Below are positions 45,861 to 57,207 of a stretch of DNA of 64,000 nucleotides, one piece after another. Origin of the DNA: Maniola hyperantus (Eukaryota > Arthropoda > Insecta > Lepidoptera > Nymphalidae). The notes beneath the pieces are model-generated. The model searched no databases. It saw nothing but the letters and a program-made list of their open reading frames with translations, and was not told the origin of the DNA. The stretch spans positions 10,376,720 through 10,440,719 of the forward strand of contig NC_048537.1 in assembly GCF_902806685.2 (NCBI RefSeq), read 5' to 3'. Position numbers and translations under genes: made by a program. Each line of letters opens with the position of its first letter. Positions within the stretch are counted from its first letter, which is position 1.

Positions 45861-47344
45861 GTCTAGAGAGAAAAATATGACTGTATTTGCTATATTATGG
45901 AGATTAAATCTACACGCTTCATTATAACTGTGGTTATCAGAGACATCACGTAGGACACATATTTGGTTATTTATTTAAATTACCCGTGCGTCGTGTTTCA
46001 CATAGTCGTAAGTAGGGATTTCGTGAAAAGGTGGTAATAAGGTATGCAAGCCCTTTTTCCTTTGTCGGCCACTTGCTCACAACGTGAGCGGAATCTTAGC
46101 GCGGACGCGTGACATTTGTCAACTCGTACAGTATTATAAGGAATTTTTGAAGTGTACCTATTATAGCTAGCGCGCACCACGGTCCATACGTTTTTTTCTT
46201 GCACAATCTGTGAACTATAGAACTACATACAAGGGTGCGCACTGCAGAATTATTTCCGCACCAGATTTTGATAGATTAAAATTCAAATTTGCGGATTTTG
46301 AAACGCACCGCAACTCACCGCACCGTGGTGCGTGCTAGCTCTCGTATTATTAAAAGTGAAAATTTCTTTAGGCACGTTAGGCGATTTTGAGGTGAGAGAA
46401 AACTTCAAGGTTGCGTTACTAACATGCTAATTTTATTTGGTTTTAAAATTTGTACCTTAAAGCGACCTAAAACATTCAATTATAAGGAAGGAAGTGTTTT
46501 TTGTATAGTTAGACACGGAACAGAAAAGTTAGAGTACTTTCTTAACTTAAAACTATGAAAAAATTAGCTATTTTTTCATGGTTTAAAGTTTTCACTTTAT
46601 AATATTAGTATTTTATTAGTATAATAAGTATAAAGATGTCGTTTGGTATTTATTATTATTAGGACTTTAGCCAAAAAAATCACACCATGAGTAGAACGCG
46701 CAGTATCTGTATTTTAGAAAATCACTACGCAATTCAATGCTAACGAAGTCGTGATATTAGCTTCTGAAATAAAGGGTGATATAATATGCATACTCGAAAT
46801 TATGTGAGGGCCCGCTTATTATGGAGAGTCAAATTTTGTATCATAGCATAAAGGTAAGGGCGGGAGTACACGGGCGGGGTCGAATGGTGATCATTGTGCG
46901 GACCAGCCGCGGCGCGATTACAATGCCGGCGCTGTGACATTTTCACTAATGGTTTCAGGGGTAGGCACAATAAAACGACAATACGACGCGAGATAAGGTG
47001 GCAAGTGAAAATTTTACAACGAGATTAATTAAATTTCGCCAGCCGCGTACATAGATACGCTCTGCTGAGTTAAGCAGCTTTTCAACGGCTTCATCCCATT
47101 TATTGGCCTTGCAATGTTTCTGAACTTTACCTCGTATTTCTTTATTTTCACTGGAACACATGAAAATTGTACCTATCTTATCTTAAGTTTTCACGAAAAA
47201 ACTGATTCCGGAGTCAAGTAAATATGCCGAAATTTTAGATATTGAGACGAATAATCAAGGCGTTCCCTTCAAGTATACTAACTTTCATGTCACGTTACCA
47301 CATTGAAAAGTTACACTCCTCAGAACGTCTTGACAACGTAGGTA
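45861..47344. other. Intron 1 segment
   Basis: 46855-46970 is GC-rich. 46372-46440 matches a small family seen at 24122 (gtgaaaatttctttaggc). The minus-strand open frame 46955-47161 is not a recognised protein. Confidence 0.35.
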
Positions 47345-47400
47345 CGTGAGACCTATGTCCAGCATTGGACGTCTATCGGTTGATGATAATGATGATGAGG
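47345..47400 (+). repeat. Retroelement 3' tail
   Basis: cctatgtccagcattggacg followed by a GATGAT-type tail, a common lepidopteran non-LTR/SINE 3' end. Confidence 0.55.
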
Positions 47401-48353
47401 TAACGTGCATCAGTTAGAGCTCCATAGCAAGTACGTGATAGGTACTAGTAATATGCGAAACGATACGTTGAAATGTTTTTCCATGCGAATTTCGACCACT
47501 TCAGAGCTCTGAAAGACTGCACCCAAGTTACGCTTTTATTTATCTACAATCGTCGAATGAAATGCATCAAAATTGGCCAAAATTTTCATTTTAAACTGTC
47601 CCGTTAAATGGATTGTAGTTATTGCCCACCTCTCCCTATTGCCCCATAATATTATGTAGGCACCTATGAATTTAACGTGATTTTTACTCATCCTACGCGA
47701 TTTACTTTGGCCTGTTCTTCTTGGCTTTAGAAGAATAAATTCAGAACTTTATGATACAATTATCTATTATAAAGTTTATTAACTAAATACATAAGAGGAT
47801 GCTTTAAATGATGAAACTGCAGATGCGGGGTGATTCGCAAACTCACTACTCAGTAGCTGACGCTGAATGATAGCCACTGAGATCATTTGACATTGGTTGG
47901 TTCTATATTGCTGCTTTACTAAGTGATATTTAAATATTTTTTCTTAGAAAACCTTCAATGGATTAAAAATAAATGTCAAATGAGCTCGGTGGCTATCATT
48001 CAAGTGAATTAGTGAATCAGGTTAGTCTTGTTTTACCTTTGGACGTTGCTAGTTTCCACATAGACGTGCTGTCAAGCGATTTAGCGTAGGATGCCGCATA
48101 GAAACAGATTAGTAGTATGGTAGTATGGGTTTAATTAAACTGCTATATACCTTCCAAGTTAGACCGTTTCCATTTTAGACTATATTGTCACTTACCGCAA
48201 TGTGAGATTGCAGTCAAGGGATAGTTTGACAGAATTTGTCAATGAATAATACAAAAAATCAAGCACAAAATGAGAAACTAGTGTATAAAAATTAATAAAA
48301 AACAAATTCCCAATTTTAACGAAGTTTACGTAATAATTATTGTGTAACATGCA
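47401..48353. other. Intron 1 segment
   Basis: No repeat or exon recognised. Confidence 0.4.
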
Positions 48354-48503
48354 CCGCGAGAGGTCGAGATGGCAATCAGGGTATAAGGCCAGGAGATGCC
48401 CCGCACACCCACACGACACCCACGCTTGCCCGCACCGGGTTAGCGGGCTGTGTGGGTTGCGGGCCGTTCCCATTTACCATCTCGACCTGTCACATATTAT
48501 AGC
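48354..48503. repeat. Family C MITE
   Basis: aggtcgagatggcaatcagg at left and ccatctcgacctgtcacata at right; GC-rich core. The outermost bases of both arms are eroded. Confidence 0.83.
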
Positions 48504-49163
48504 TAGTAGCTACATCACTGTAGGTAAGTGATTTGTAACTAAGCACAAAATAATAACTTAATTAAAATCATTTTATGCGATATAAAGATGCTATAACTTG
48601 AGCTATACAGAATATTAAACGTGAATTTCTATAACAACGAAAAAAAACTTTTTAATCACACATGACACATGTAGGTCTGTGAAGCTAAAACTACATGACG
48701 GCAACCGCTGATGCTATAATCTTTTGTGAAATGGTTTTTATAACCGTGCAAACGCGCCGTGTATTGTCATAAAGTAGAAATTCACGCAAACGCTGTGAAA
48801 GCTTGCACTTTGTTAGATGAAAACTGCAAAACTCGTAGGTACCACACAAATGTCGTAAATGTACGGTACAGTATTATTTGGCAATCTCGCTGTAACATTT
48901 ACTGAGTCAGTGTGAAGCTTTCTAAAAAAATGTCCCACATAATTTTTAAGTGCTAGTATTTAAACCGAAAAATAATACGTCCTTTAACGTATTTATAGCT
49001 GTGTCCTTATTATAATATTCCTAAAAACCCAAAAATGTATGAACTTCGGGAAGGACAGTTAAGAGTCCTATTAGAAGTCAAAGGCAATATCAATCATATT
49101 ATATTATATAATCATATTATATACCTAATGTATATAATATCTTGTGTATTAACGCTGTAGGAA

Positions 49164-49331
49164 AACATGAGAAAACCTGCATACCTGAGAGTTCTCCATA
49201 ATGTTTCCAAAGGTGTGTGAAGCATGCTAATTCGCACTGGTCCATCATGGCAGATAATGACCTAGACCTCATTTTGCGATGAGAATAGTGCTGAGTAGTG
49301 GCCCGGCGACTTGGCGAATGGGTTGATCACA
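49164..49331 (+). repeat. Family S SINE lacking its tRNA head
   Basis: cctgcatacctgagagttct to cgaatgggttgatcac; body only, diverged. Confidence 0.75.
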
Positions 49332-50699
49332 TCGATATAAATGACAAGATATGCCCAAGCGAACAAAATTTTTCACGGTGTGTGAACCATATTTGGTAAA
49401 TCAGCGCCACCTCTTAGATACTAATGAACGACCCGTTTGAAATCCAGACGTCACTGAGGTTGCATTGGTGCTAAACAAACATTTAAGGACCAATGAGTCG
49501 GTGCCATTTTGCTTGTTCAATGGCCCTGTCCTTACGAAGTAATATATAAGTCAATGGTTGATCATAATAATGTACGAGTAAAAGTTATATCTTACTATGA
49601 TTTTACGGTCATTTTGGCGGCATGCGCTTAAGTAACCACTGTCAAAAACTTACATCAGAAGAAATACCTGGCTCTGAACGAATTTATAAAATATCGTTTC
49701 CTAATTCAATCCAACCGTTAAGTAAAATGTACCTACTTACTTTAAAAATTTCGAACCTACGTAAGCGGAACGGCTTATTTGAAAGTTAAGGCAACACGAA
49801 CTTTTAATTCTACCTTTGGGGCGGTTAAAAACGAAAAGAGATTAGCTAGAAACTTATAAAATATTCGAATTTGACTAGAAGTTGGCACTCGTCCATCTAT
49901 CTTGGCAGATGGACAGACAGATGGCTACAGTGAATGAATTTATACCAATATAGCGAAATGCTCACCCGTTGAATACTAAAAAGATTTAGTCAGCCAATTT
50001 ATAATGATAGCTTTTAAATCTATACATAAGCAAAAGTATAAGCTTGTATACTTTTCTGATGTGTAAACCCAGTGATGTGTAAACCAAACTAAGTAGGTAC
50101 GGTGGCTCAAAGCCTGCTAAGTTTTCTGCGTTAAGCTGATAGCAGATCACAGCAGTAACGTACGAGCCGAATGTAAATGACATGATAGTTGATACCTAAT
50201 ATTATTTCTTGAGCCGTGTCGATCGAGGATTCTATGCTTCAAGTGCAGTTGATAGCTCGACACGTGCTGTTAAAGTAATTTGCATTTACAGAGTTCTCAG
50301 TTCTAAAAAAAATTGGCTAATAGGTCCAGAAACCTTGGAGAAATCGGTGTACATAGCGGAGCGAGACCTATAATTAATCTATGGTGTACATACATAAAAA
50401 ATGGGCCGAGTAGGAATGATGACTACCTACTAGTCAAATCAGCAACTTTTTAACGCTCGCTTAGTTTGGGATCTTGTATGAAATACACAGATGGGTATGT
50501 TAACGAACTTAAAAGTAGCAGCGAGTGTGAAACTTACGAATTTTGGAAGACTCTCTATTTAATAATTATTATTAAGAAATAACTAATTTATTTTGGACCA
50601 AAGCATCATCACGATTGAGAAACCTCTCTTTTTTTAGAAGTCAGTTAAAAATGTACTTAATTCACGTGCGGTTCTTGCAGCGTGCAGTGTATTACGACG
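49332..50699. other. Intron 1 segment near exon 1
   Basis: No repeat or exon recognised; ordinary AT-rich intron sequence. Confidence 0.4.
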
Positions 50700-50885
50700 T
50701 CCCTTATTGAATAGAATAGAATAGAATAGAATGTTTTTTTATTCATGTAAACTTTTTACAAGTGTTTATGAATAGTCAGGTAACCATAGTTGTATAGTAA
50801 CCAACCAAGGTCGATGAAATTTTGTAGACACGCTCTAGAAACTAATATTTTTCTGTAGTTTGCCTAGTTAACATAAAAATATGTA
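50700..50885 (-). repeat. LINE 3'-end-type repeats with AATAG microsatellite
   Basis: (GAATA)n at 50708-50732 followed by tttttttattcatgtaaact; 50800-50885 resembles 26737-26824. Probably one or two 3' LINE pieces. Confidence 0.55.
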
Positions 50886-51156
50886 GTTTTAAATTTACCG
50901 CGGCTTAAAGATTTACACGCTTTTTAAACCCTTTTTGAACTTCATTTGTGTAGAACGCGTTCAGCAGCGCTTGATGCAGACTCCTATTAAGTTTTAGGTT
51001 GGACTAACGTCCAGTTATGATTAATGCTAAATTTAAGTAGGTAACTATCTACCTATACATACATATCAAATAATAAGAAGTCTCTTTTAACCACAGTGTT
51101 AATTCAATAACGAGTGATATTTTGAAAATATACCTTATTATAAAGAAGATATTTAC

Positions 51157-51235
51157 CTATAAAATTGACTTGCAAGACAGCTAGTACCAGGAGACGCGCA
51201 AGAGGCCCTGCACCCGTCTGCGCACCCGCAGCCAT
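51157..51235 (-). CDS. DIP/lachesin-like IgSF gene, coding exon 1 (signal peptide)
   Basis: First coding exon of the only host gene recognised. The 79 nt encode 26 residues plus one base: a short N-terminus, then a hydrophobic core PLARLLVLAVLQVNFI, a classical secretory signal peptide. The start ATG is in good context (GTCAAGATGG) and an in-frame TGA lies two codons upstream, so translation cannot begin earlier in this exon. Donor ATAG/GTAAAT leaves one G, which joins the CT that opens exon 2 to make Ala27, so the frame runs on into Ig1. DIP and lachesin proteins are GPI-anchored cell-surface adhesion molecules with three Ig domains; DIPs bind Dpr proteins in neuronal partner matching. Orthology to a particular DIP is not resolved. 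An opposite-strand open frame here is a shadow. Confidence 0.85.
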
Positions 51236-51356
51236 CTTGACTCAGCGCGTTACCGCCCTGCGCTGCCGTCTGTCACTCGTCAGCTTTCTTCTGGACTTTT
51301 CCATCCTACTGTGCCAAAGTAAATCCTCAGGCGAACCCATTAATTACTGTTTAGTC
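51236..51356 (-). other. Probable 5' UTR of the DIP/lachesin-like gene
   Basis: GC-richer sequence directly upstream of the start codon. A good acceptor-like site (CGTTTTTGCAG on the minus strand, AG at 51358-51357) would make 51157-51356 an internal exon with further non-coding exons to the right. Alternatively transcription starts near here. No TATA box was recognised. Confidence 0.5.
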
Positions 51357-51518
51357 CTGCAAAAACGAAAGGGCTTACTTAGTTCTTTTGACATTTAATT
51401 GCAATAGCGTTTTATTAGTGCTACGGTAGAGACGGTAAAAAGAACAAAGGAAAGAGGTAAGGATCGTAGAATATTTTGGCCAACGAATGTTTCTTTGCAG
51501 CGTACCTTAGTAAAAAAA

Positions 51519-51909
51519 CCGGCCAAGTGCGAGTCAGACTCGCGCACCGAGGGAAATCAAAAACTATTATGCATAAAAATAAATAAAAACCTGTTTTAGG
51601 ACGTAGGTACAGGTAAAGCCCTTTCATATGATACCCCACTTGGTATACTTATCATACTTTGAAAATTGACAATAGATGCTAATTATTATTTGTTCATGAA
51701 CATATTCTTTTATTTTTTTTTGTGATGTAACCATAAATTCACGGTTTTCGGATTTTTCCTTTCCTAGTCTATTAGACCTACCGCCAAATTTCACGATACT
51801 AGGTCAACGGGAAGTACCCTATAGGTTTTCTTGATAGACATGACAGACGGACAGACAGACAACGAAGTCATCCTATAAGGGTTCTTTTTCCTTTTGAGGT
51901 AGGTACGGT
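51519..51909 (-). repeat. Family F element, near full length
   Basis: Starts aaaaaccggccaagtgcgag with its hairpin, then gataccccacttggtata and cagacggacagacagacaac, and ends ttttgaggtaggtacggtgc. It lies about 160 bp from the probable 5' UTR. Confidence 0.85.
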
Positions 51910-52056
51910 GCCCATATTACTTTATTTTTATCCGAATTTTTACTCTAAAGGCCGATGTATGTTATTTTCGGCCGCGTACTGTAGATTGGATTACTTATTT
52001 TGCAAGCATGTACACAGCTACCGCGTTTTACTTAGCTATATAGCACTAAAATTTAA

Positions 52057-52940
52057 AGTCATTCCGTCTTTTTAACTGCAATATTTTCTGAAGCACTCGA
52101 CGGTATTGACCAGGGAATAACGGTAAATGGCGTATCCATAAACAATATTCGATACGCGGATGACACAATCTTGATAGCGGATAGTCTAGAAGGCTTACAG
52201 TCATTAGTCAATGTAGTTTCTTCTGCAAGCAACTCATACGGCATCAATATCAACTGCAAGAAGACCAAATATATGATAATCAGCCGATCACCTGTGCAGA
52301 ACACCTCCTTGTATCTCAACCATGGAAATTTGGAAAGAGTCCAACGGTATCGGTACTTGGGAACCATGATTGACGAAACCGGCGACCACAGTCTGGAAAT
52401 ACGGTGCCGTATTGAACAGGCAAGAAACGCTTTTATAAAGCTAAAAAGAGTTCTCTGTGACCGCAATTTAAAAATACCGCTTCGGATGCGGTTGGCACGG
52501 TGCTATGTTTTCTCAGTTTTATTGTATGGAGTCGAAGCCTGGACTTTAACGCAAGCGATGAGCAACAAGCTGGAGGCGTTCGAGATGTGGGTGTACAGGC
52601 GAATGTTGCGAATCTCATGGAGAGATCGTGTACGCAATACCACCGTGCTGCAAATAATGGGGAAGTCCACTGAGTTATTTAAATGTGTGCAAAGGAGAAA
52701 GCTCGAATATCTGGGCCATGTTATGCGCAACCCAAAATACGATCTACTGCAGCTTATAATACAGGGCAAGATAAAAGGCAGACGTAGACCTGGCCGTAGA
52801 CGAATATCCTGGCTCAAGAACCTTCGCCAGTGGTTTAACATGAGTACAAGATCACTGTTTAGGGCAGCAGTAAACAAGATCCAGTTAGCCTTAATGATTG
52901 CCAACCTTCGGTAGGAGATGGCACTTGAAGAAGAAGAAGT
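52057..52940 (+). pseudogene. 5'-truncated RTE-clade LINE reverse transcriptase
   Basis: Open from 52057 to the stop at 52914 with no internal break. It starts within the RT catalytic region, just before the YADD motif (RYADDTILIADSLEGLQ), and continues through RYRYLGTMIDE, LLYGVEAWTLTQ, EMWVYRRMLRISW and the C-terminal EYLGHVMRNPKYDLLQ and GRRRISWLKNLRQW, all typical of RTE elements. The endonuclease and the fingers of the RT are missing through 5' truncation. The 3' end is ggcacttgaagaagaagaag, the short GAA-type tail usual in lepidopteran RTEs. The intact frame suggests a fairly recent insertion, but it cannot encode an active enzyme. Confidence 0.92.
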
Positions 52941-52945
52941 CTTTT

Positions 52946-53283
52946 TAACCGACTTCAAAAAAAGGAGGAGGTTCTCAATTCGTCGGAATCTTTTTTTTTT
53001 CTTTTTTTTTTTTTTTTTATGTATGTTCCCCGATTACTCGAAAACGCCTGGACCGATTTTGAAAATTCTTTTTTTGTTTGAAAGGGTATACTTCAAAGTT
53101 GGTCCCATTTCAATTTGGTGAAGATCTGATGAACATCTTCGAAGATAGATACTGGAACTCCTCAACGGATAAGAGTAAATTGCTCGCGATCAGTGTAATA
53201 GCTTAGTAAACAGTAGATTTTTAACCAGTCATAGCATAATTCCATGGGGCCACTAAAAATTGTGAAATAAAAAATTTTTACAA
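52946..53283 (+). repeat. Family J interspersed repeat
   Basis: Begins aaccgacttcaaaaaaagga, then a long T-rich tract and tatgttccccgattactcga, gaagatctgatgaacatctt. It lies between the RTE tail and the long inverted repeat, whose arms also start aaccgacttcg. A second fragment is at 62061-62130. Confidence 0.7.
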
Positions 53284-53600
53284 AAAAAAATAAAAACCGA
53301 CTTCGTTACACAAACACTAAAAATTGAAAAATAATTTAATTTATTACCGATTATATTATGTATACACGAGTTAATATAGTTCCATAATAATATTTTTTGG
53401 GGTCGGTGCCAATGAGGTGCCATTGTGGAGTCCCATAAAAATATGAAGTCTAGACGATTCGCGCAGCTAAAGCTGCACCGGCACCAAAAAGTATTATTAT
53501 GGAACTATATTAACTCTTGTATACATAATATAATCGGTAATAAATTAAATTATTTTTCAATTTTTAGTGTTTGTGTAACGAAGTCGGTTTTTATTTTTTT
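53284..53600. repeat. Long inverted repeat, 109-bp arms
   Basis: Arms 53284-53392 and 53492-53600 are reverse complements over 109 bp with one mismatch seen (cacgag against caagag). The spacer is 99 bp and itself contains partly complementary ggtcggtgcc / ggcacc stretches. The outer ends read aaaccgacttcg. No coding capacity. A fold-back transposon or the hairpin core of family J are likely identities. Confidence 0.9.
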
Positions 53601-53849
53601 TGTTTAGCAATATTAAAAAGAAAAAGATACAGATACACTAAATTTAATATAAAGAAAGACATGGGAATCGACGCCAAGATAAACATTTTTATTTACTGCA
53701 TGAAATTTTTTTGCTCAATTCTGTTTTATAGTTCTGCTAATTTTTAACCTCTAAAAGTGCTAATAATAAAGGAAAGCTTTTTTATTATATGAATTATTAT
53801 CGTTCTATACAAGTAAATAAGCTATGAATAATGCGCAGTGTTAGCACAA

Positions 53850-54020
53850 TACAGCATGGTAATGTATTTGCGCTTTTATTCAAACACCGACTGCGGGCAA
53901 CAGTTGGACGTTATCACTGAAATATGAGTGAATGTGGTATAGGGGTATACCTATGTGCGGTTTGTAAAAGGAATTTGATATCAAAGATTCTTTCGCAGTT
54001 CCCCTGAATGTAGCTTTTAA
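53850..54020 (+). repeat. Upstream duplicated module, copy 1
   Basis: Core aaatatgagtgaatgtggta with flanks cgactgcgggcaac and aaagattctttcgcag, also present in order at 55997-56180. It lies 2.6 kb upstream of the start codon of the minus-strand gene. Confidence 0.65.
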
Positions 54021-54029
54021 AATAAGTAA

Positions 54030-54260
54030 AAATATGTACGGGAGCGGTGTGCAGGCTCGACCGTACCAAAGGGGAGATCTCCCACCGAGCGGTTGGTTGT
54101 GCCGGTGTGTTGACGGTTGTATCTTGAAACTTCTATATATAGTCCAGATTGCGGAAAACTCTGTTAGTGCGAGTACTGTCGGCGGTACATTTGTTCGGGA
54201 CTATGTCATCGATTGAACAGCGCCATCTAGTTTCTATTGTGGCCAACCGCCACAAATAAA
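54030..54260 (+). other. GC-richer unassigned block
   Basis: gtgtgcaggctcgaccgtac, gagatctcccaccgagcggt and, at its end, gaacagcgccatctagtttc. A 60-residue open frame here has no recognisable domain. Could be a retroelement 3' region or a non-coding exon; undecided. Confidence 0.35.
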
Positions 54261-54292
54261 TATTTCTGCTTTATTCGATGCCAATCTATACA

Positions 54293-54625
54293 TCCATACT
54301 AATATTATAAATGCGAAAGTGTGTCTGTCTGTCTGTCTGCTAGCTTTTCACGGCCCAACAGTTTAACCGATTTTGGTGAAATTTGGTACAGAGTCAGCTT
54401 ACATCCCGGGGAACGACATAGGCTATTTTTTATCCCGGAAAATCAAAGAGTTCCCACGGGATTCTTAAAGGTCCATCCGTTTAACCAATTAATATGAAAT
54501 TTACAGAGGTAGCTTGCATCCCAGAAAATGAAATAGGCAACTTTTTATCCCGGAAAATCAAAGAGTTCCCACGGGATTTTTAGGAAATCTTAATTCAAGC
54601 GGACGAAGACGCGGGCATCATCTAG
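54293..54625 (+). repeat. Family A element with duplicated middle
   Basis: Starts TCCATACTAATATTATAAAT after an A and ends gcgggcatcatCTAG before a T. The block from ccgtttaaccaatt to agttcccacgggatt occurs twice in tandem (about 54360-54464 and 54470-54582). The same arrangement is seen at 58199-58514, so it is a subfamily. Confidence 0.87.
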
Positions 54626-54626
54626 T

Positions 54627-54717
54627 GCCGGTGCGGACGAGCGCGGGTGACCTGCGGGTGTGTGGGGCGTCCGCCCGCCTCATACCCCGATTGCTATCTC
54701 AACCTGTCGCGGACTAT
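54627..54717. repeat. Family C MITE, right half
   Basis: GC-rich core then ccgattgctatctcaacctg and cggactata; starts immediately after the preceding A element. Confidence 0.78.
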
Positions 54718-55395
54718 AATTACCTATTATCTTTATCGAAGACGCGGAAACTACGTCCTAGAGTGTTCTAGGATCTTTCATTAGCATGATACATTTTAAA
54801 TACTCATTAAGTTAAGTTAGATTTTAAGTATTTTCTATTATTATGTGTTATGTTTACTATGTGTTGGATCAAATAATGTAAGAAATTCTATTCTATCCAG
54901 AAAAACACCTGTAGACATCATCTCTAGAGCCTCCTACGGTACCGGCATTCCTCTGGATCCTGTTAAATGACTTATACGTACAATGGCCCCGATTCTCTAG
55001 TCTCTGTCTAAACTAAATTTAGAGTATCTGCATCCCTTTCTTTTTACTAATGCTAAAAAAGGAACGGAACATGACTTTCACATTTAAAGACTCTAAATTT
55101 TAGTGCACAATACAAATTTAAACAGTAGGTTCACGAGTGCGTGCTAAAATCACGGGTTTTACCATCTAAAAATTAAATTTAGAAATGTCAAACTGCTTCT
55201 GTCCTTTTCATATTACAATAGTAAGAAGAGGGTGCGAATACTCTAAAATTAGGTTGTGCTTAGAATCGGTGCCAATGTACCAACATGTTGTATTCTTGAC
55301 ACTTAATGTCCTTTAGCTACTATTCTCAACATCCAATAAGAAAGATTCAGACATTCTGTACGAGTGAAGCCGGGGCGAGTCAGTTAGTGTAGCCA

Positions 55396-55612
55396 ATACG
55401 CGTGGGTTTGTATACAATGTTATGTATATATATGTTAGCTACTGATTAAAAATGTAAACTTTATATACATACAATATTATTTCAAGCACTCAATCAAATC
55501 CTTGTTAATATTCATTGGAAATACATAAACTAAAATCCATTGCCTGAATTCATTTGTAATATTCTAGTTTTACTTTACATTTCTATAACTTGACAAAAAT
55601 AAAATGTGAATA
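55396..55612 (+). repeat. Family K repeat, copy 2
   Basis: Shares caatattatttcaag, acataaactaaaat and atattctag in order with 27238-27425. Confidence 0.6.
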
Positions 55613-55728
55613 GTGTATGACCTGCGCTTATCACGTCATGTTGGAACTTCAGATTAGACTATATTATGCAATGACATTCGATATTATGACTATTTGTTTT
55701 GCGATCAACTTTGCATTTTTTTCTAGAA

Positions 55729-55948
55729 TCCATATACTTAATATTACAAATGCAAAAGTGTGTCTGTCTGTCTGTCATGCTAGCTTTTCAAGACCCAACC
55801 GTTCGACCGATTTTGATAAAATTTGGTAAAGAGTTAGCTTACATCCCGAGGATGGACATAGGCTACTTTTTATCCCGGAAAATTAAGGATTTTCCACGGG
55901 ATTAAAAAAACCTAAATTCACGCGAACGAAGTCGTGGGCATCATCTAG
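55729..55948 (+). repeat. Family A Helitron-like element
   Basis: tccatatacttaatattaca start, CTGT run, tttatcccggaaaattaagg, cgtgggcatcatCTAG end. Confidence 0.86.
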
Positions 55949-55996
55949 TCTTAAATAAATAAAAGTGAATAATTATAATATTTTACATAAAGCGAA

Positions 55997-56180
55997 TGTA
56001 AGCACAATAAATAGCGTGATAATATTGTGTTTATGCCTATATTCAGCACCCACTGCGGGAAACTGATAAACGTTATCGAAATATGAGTGAATGTGGTATA
56101 GGGGTCCGCAGGGTCTGTATCTGTACTTAATGTCCTTATTTGATGTTATGGATTCGTTCGCGGCCATTGAATGTAATTTC
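55997..56180 (+). repeat. Upstream duplicated module, copy 2
   Basis: Core aaatatgagtgaatgtggta with cactgcgggaaac before and ggattcgttcgcgg after; partner of 53850-54020. It lies about 4.8 kb upstream of the start codon. Confidence 0.65.
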
Positions 56181-56837
56181 TATGTAAGTAAGTATTTTTA
56201 TTTTTACAAACGAGGAGTCGTTAGATGCGTCTTTGTTGTAAGAGTGACACTGGGTGAGTGACGTCACGAAAAATACACTATTGTGGACCAATTTTTTTTT
56301 TGCGAGAGTTGGGCAGCAACCTAGACGGGTTGATCGATTTAAATAATTTATTGAGAATACTTATTTTATCATATTTGATCAAAATTATTCCCTGACAAGT
56401 TTATTAAATAAACGGGCTCTAATCTTGTCTTGTAGACATTTACAAAACGGCCTTAAAATGTAATAGTTCCTGCGAGTATGATTGTGGTATCTTAACGCTG
56501 AGTACTCAACTTTGTACTGTAATTATCGTACTGTGTAAAGCCTCCTTGTGCCCGTTCATAAGTTACTTTAGAGTTATGCGCTCGGACAGGGTGAATTATT
56601 TCAATTTGCGAGGAATAGTTTCCAAGTAATAAAGTTTTTAGGGTTGTTCCGCATGGTTTGTTTTTGTTGGAGTATAAAGAAGATTAAGATTTTCAGCGCT
56701 TATCTTAGCTTCGGCTGATGTACAAACTTCCCGGAGATATTGAAGTATTTTGCTTAATTAATTTTGTAATACTTAACTTTTAGTAAAGATTCACTAAGTT
56801 CAAGCTTGACCTATTAGTGGAGGATCTTTAATTTTTT
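56181..56837. other. Upstream DNA without recognised features
   Basis: No gene or repeat family recognised. Confidence 0.4.
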
Positions 56838-57117
56838 TTTATTCAGATACAAGTTAGCCCCTGACAGCAATCTCACCTGATGGTAAGTGATGCTGCGGTC
56901 TAAGAAGGAAGTGGGCTAACCTGGAAGGAGGATGGCAGTTATTAAACCCATATCCCTTTGGTTTCTACACGGCATCGTACCGGAACGCTAAATAGCTTGG
57001 CGGCACGGCTTTGCCGTTAGGGTGGTAACTAGCCACGGCCGAAGCCAGACCAGAAATTTGGAAATTATAAAATTCCAAATCCCTGCCAGGAATCGAACCC
57101 GGGACCTGCCATTAATA
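56838..57117 (-). repeat. Family T tRNA-related repeat, longest copy
   Basis: On the minus strand the sequence begins with gtcccgggttcgattcctgg, a good B-box match, and runs to gcaatctcacctgatggtaa (plus orientation) at the other end. It is likely a SINE or LINE 3' region with a tRNA-like part, distinct from family S. Confidence 0.7.
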
Positions 57118-57207
57118 AGTTGTTAGTTTCAAGTTGAAATATAATAATTTCTATCTTTTAAAAGATAGCTATTCTACCATAAAAAGATAAGCTGAGTTTT
57201 ATTTACT

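Larger units (their letters stand above)
20726..51156 (-). other. Intron 1 of the DIP/lachesin-like gene (30.4 kb)
   Basis: Runs from donor ATAG/GTAAAT (minus strand, at 51156) to acceptor TTTTTTTTCAG (at 20726). Long first introns are usual in this gene family. It is full of interspersed repeats listed separately; no other coding exon was recognised in it. Alternative first exons or internal promoters cannot be excluded. Confidence 0.85.

Noticed and set aside
46955..47161. Minus-strand open frame of 68 residues with a charged helical start
   Set aside because: No family recognised, no splice-framed neighbours; could be chance.
51165..51398. Plus-strand open frame of 77 residues
   Set aside because: It is the antisense shadow of coding exon 1 and the 5' leader of the minus-strand DIP/lachesin-like gene, whose signal peptide and splice phase make sense.
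52057..52940. Possible domesticated reverse transcriptase gene
   Set aside because: Although the frame is open, it starts in the middle of the RT and ends in a normal RTE tail; 5' truncation explains it.
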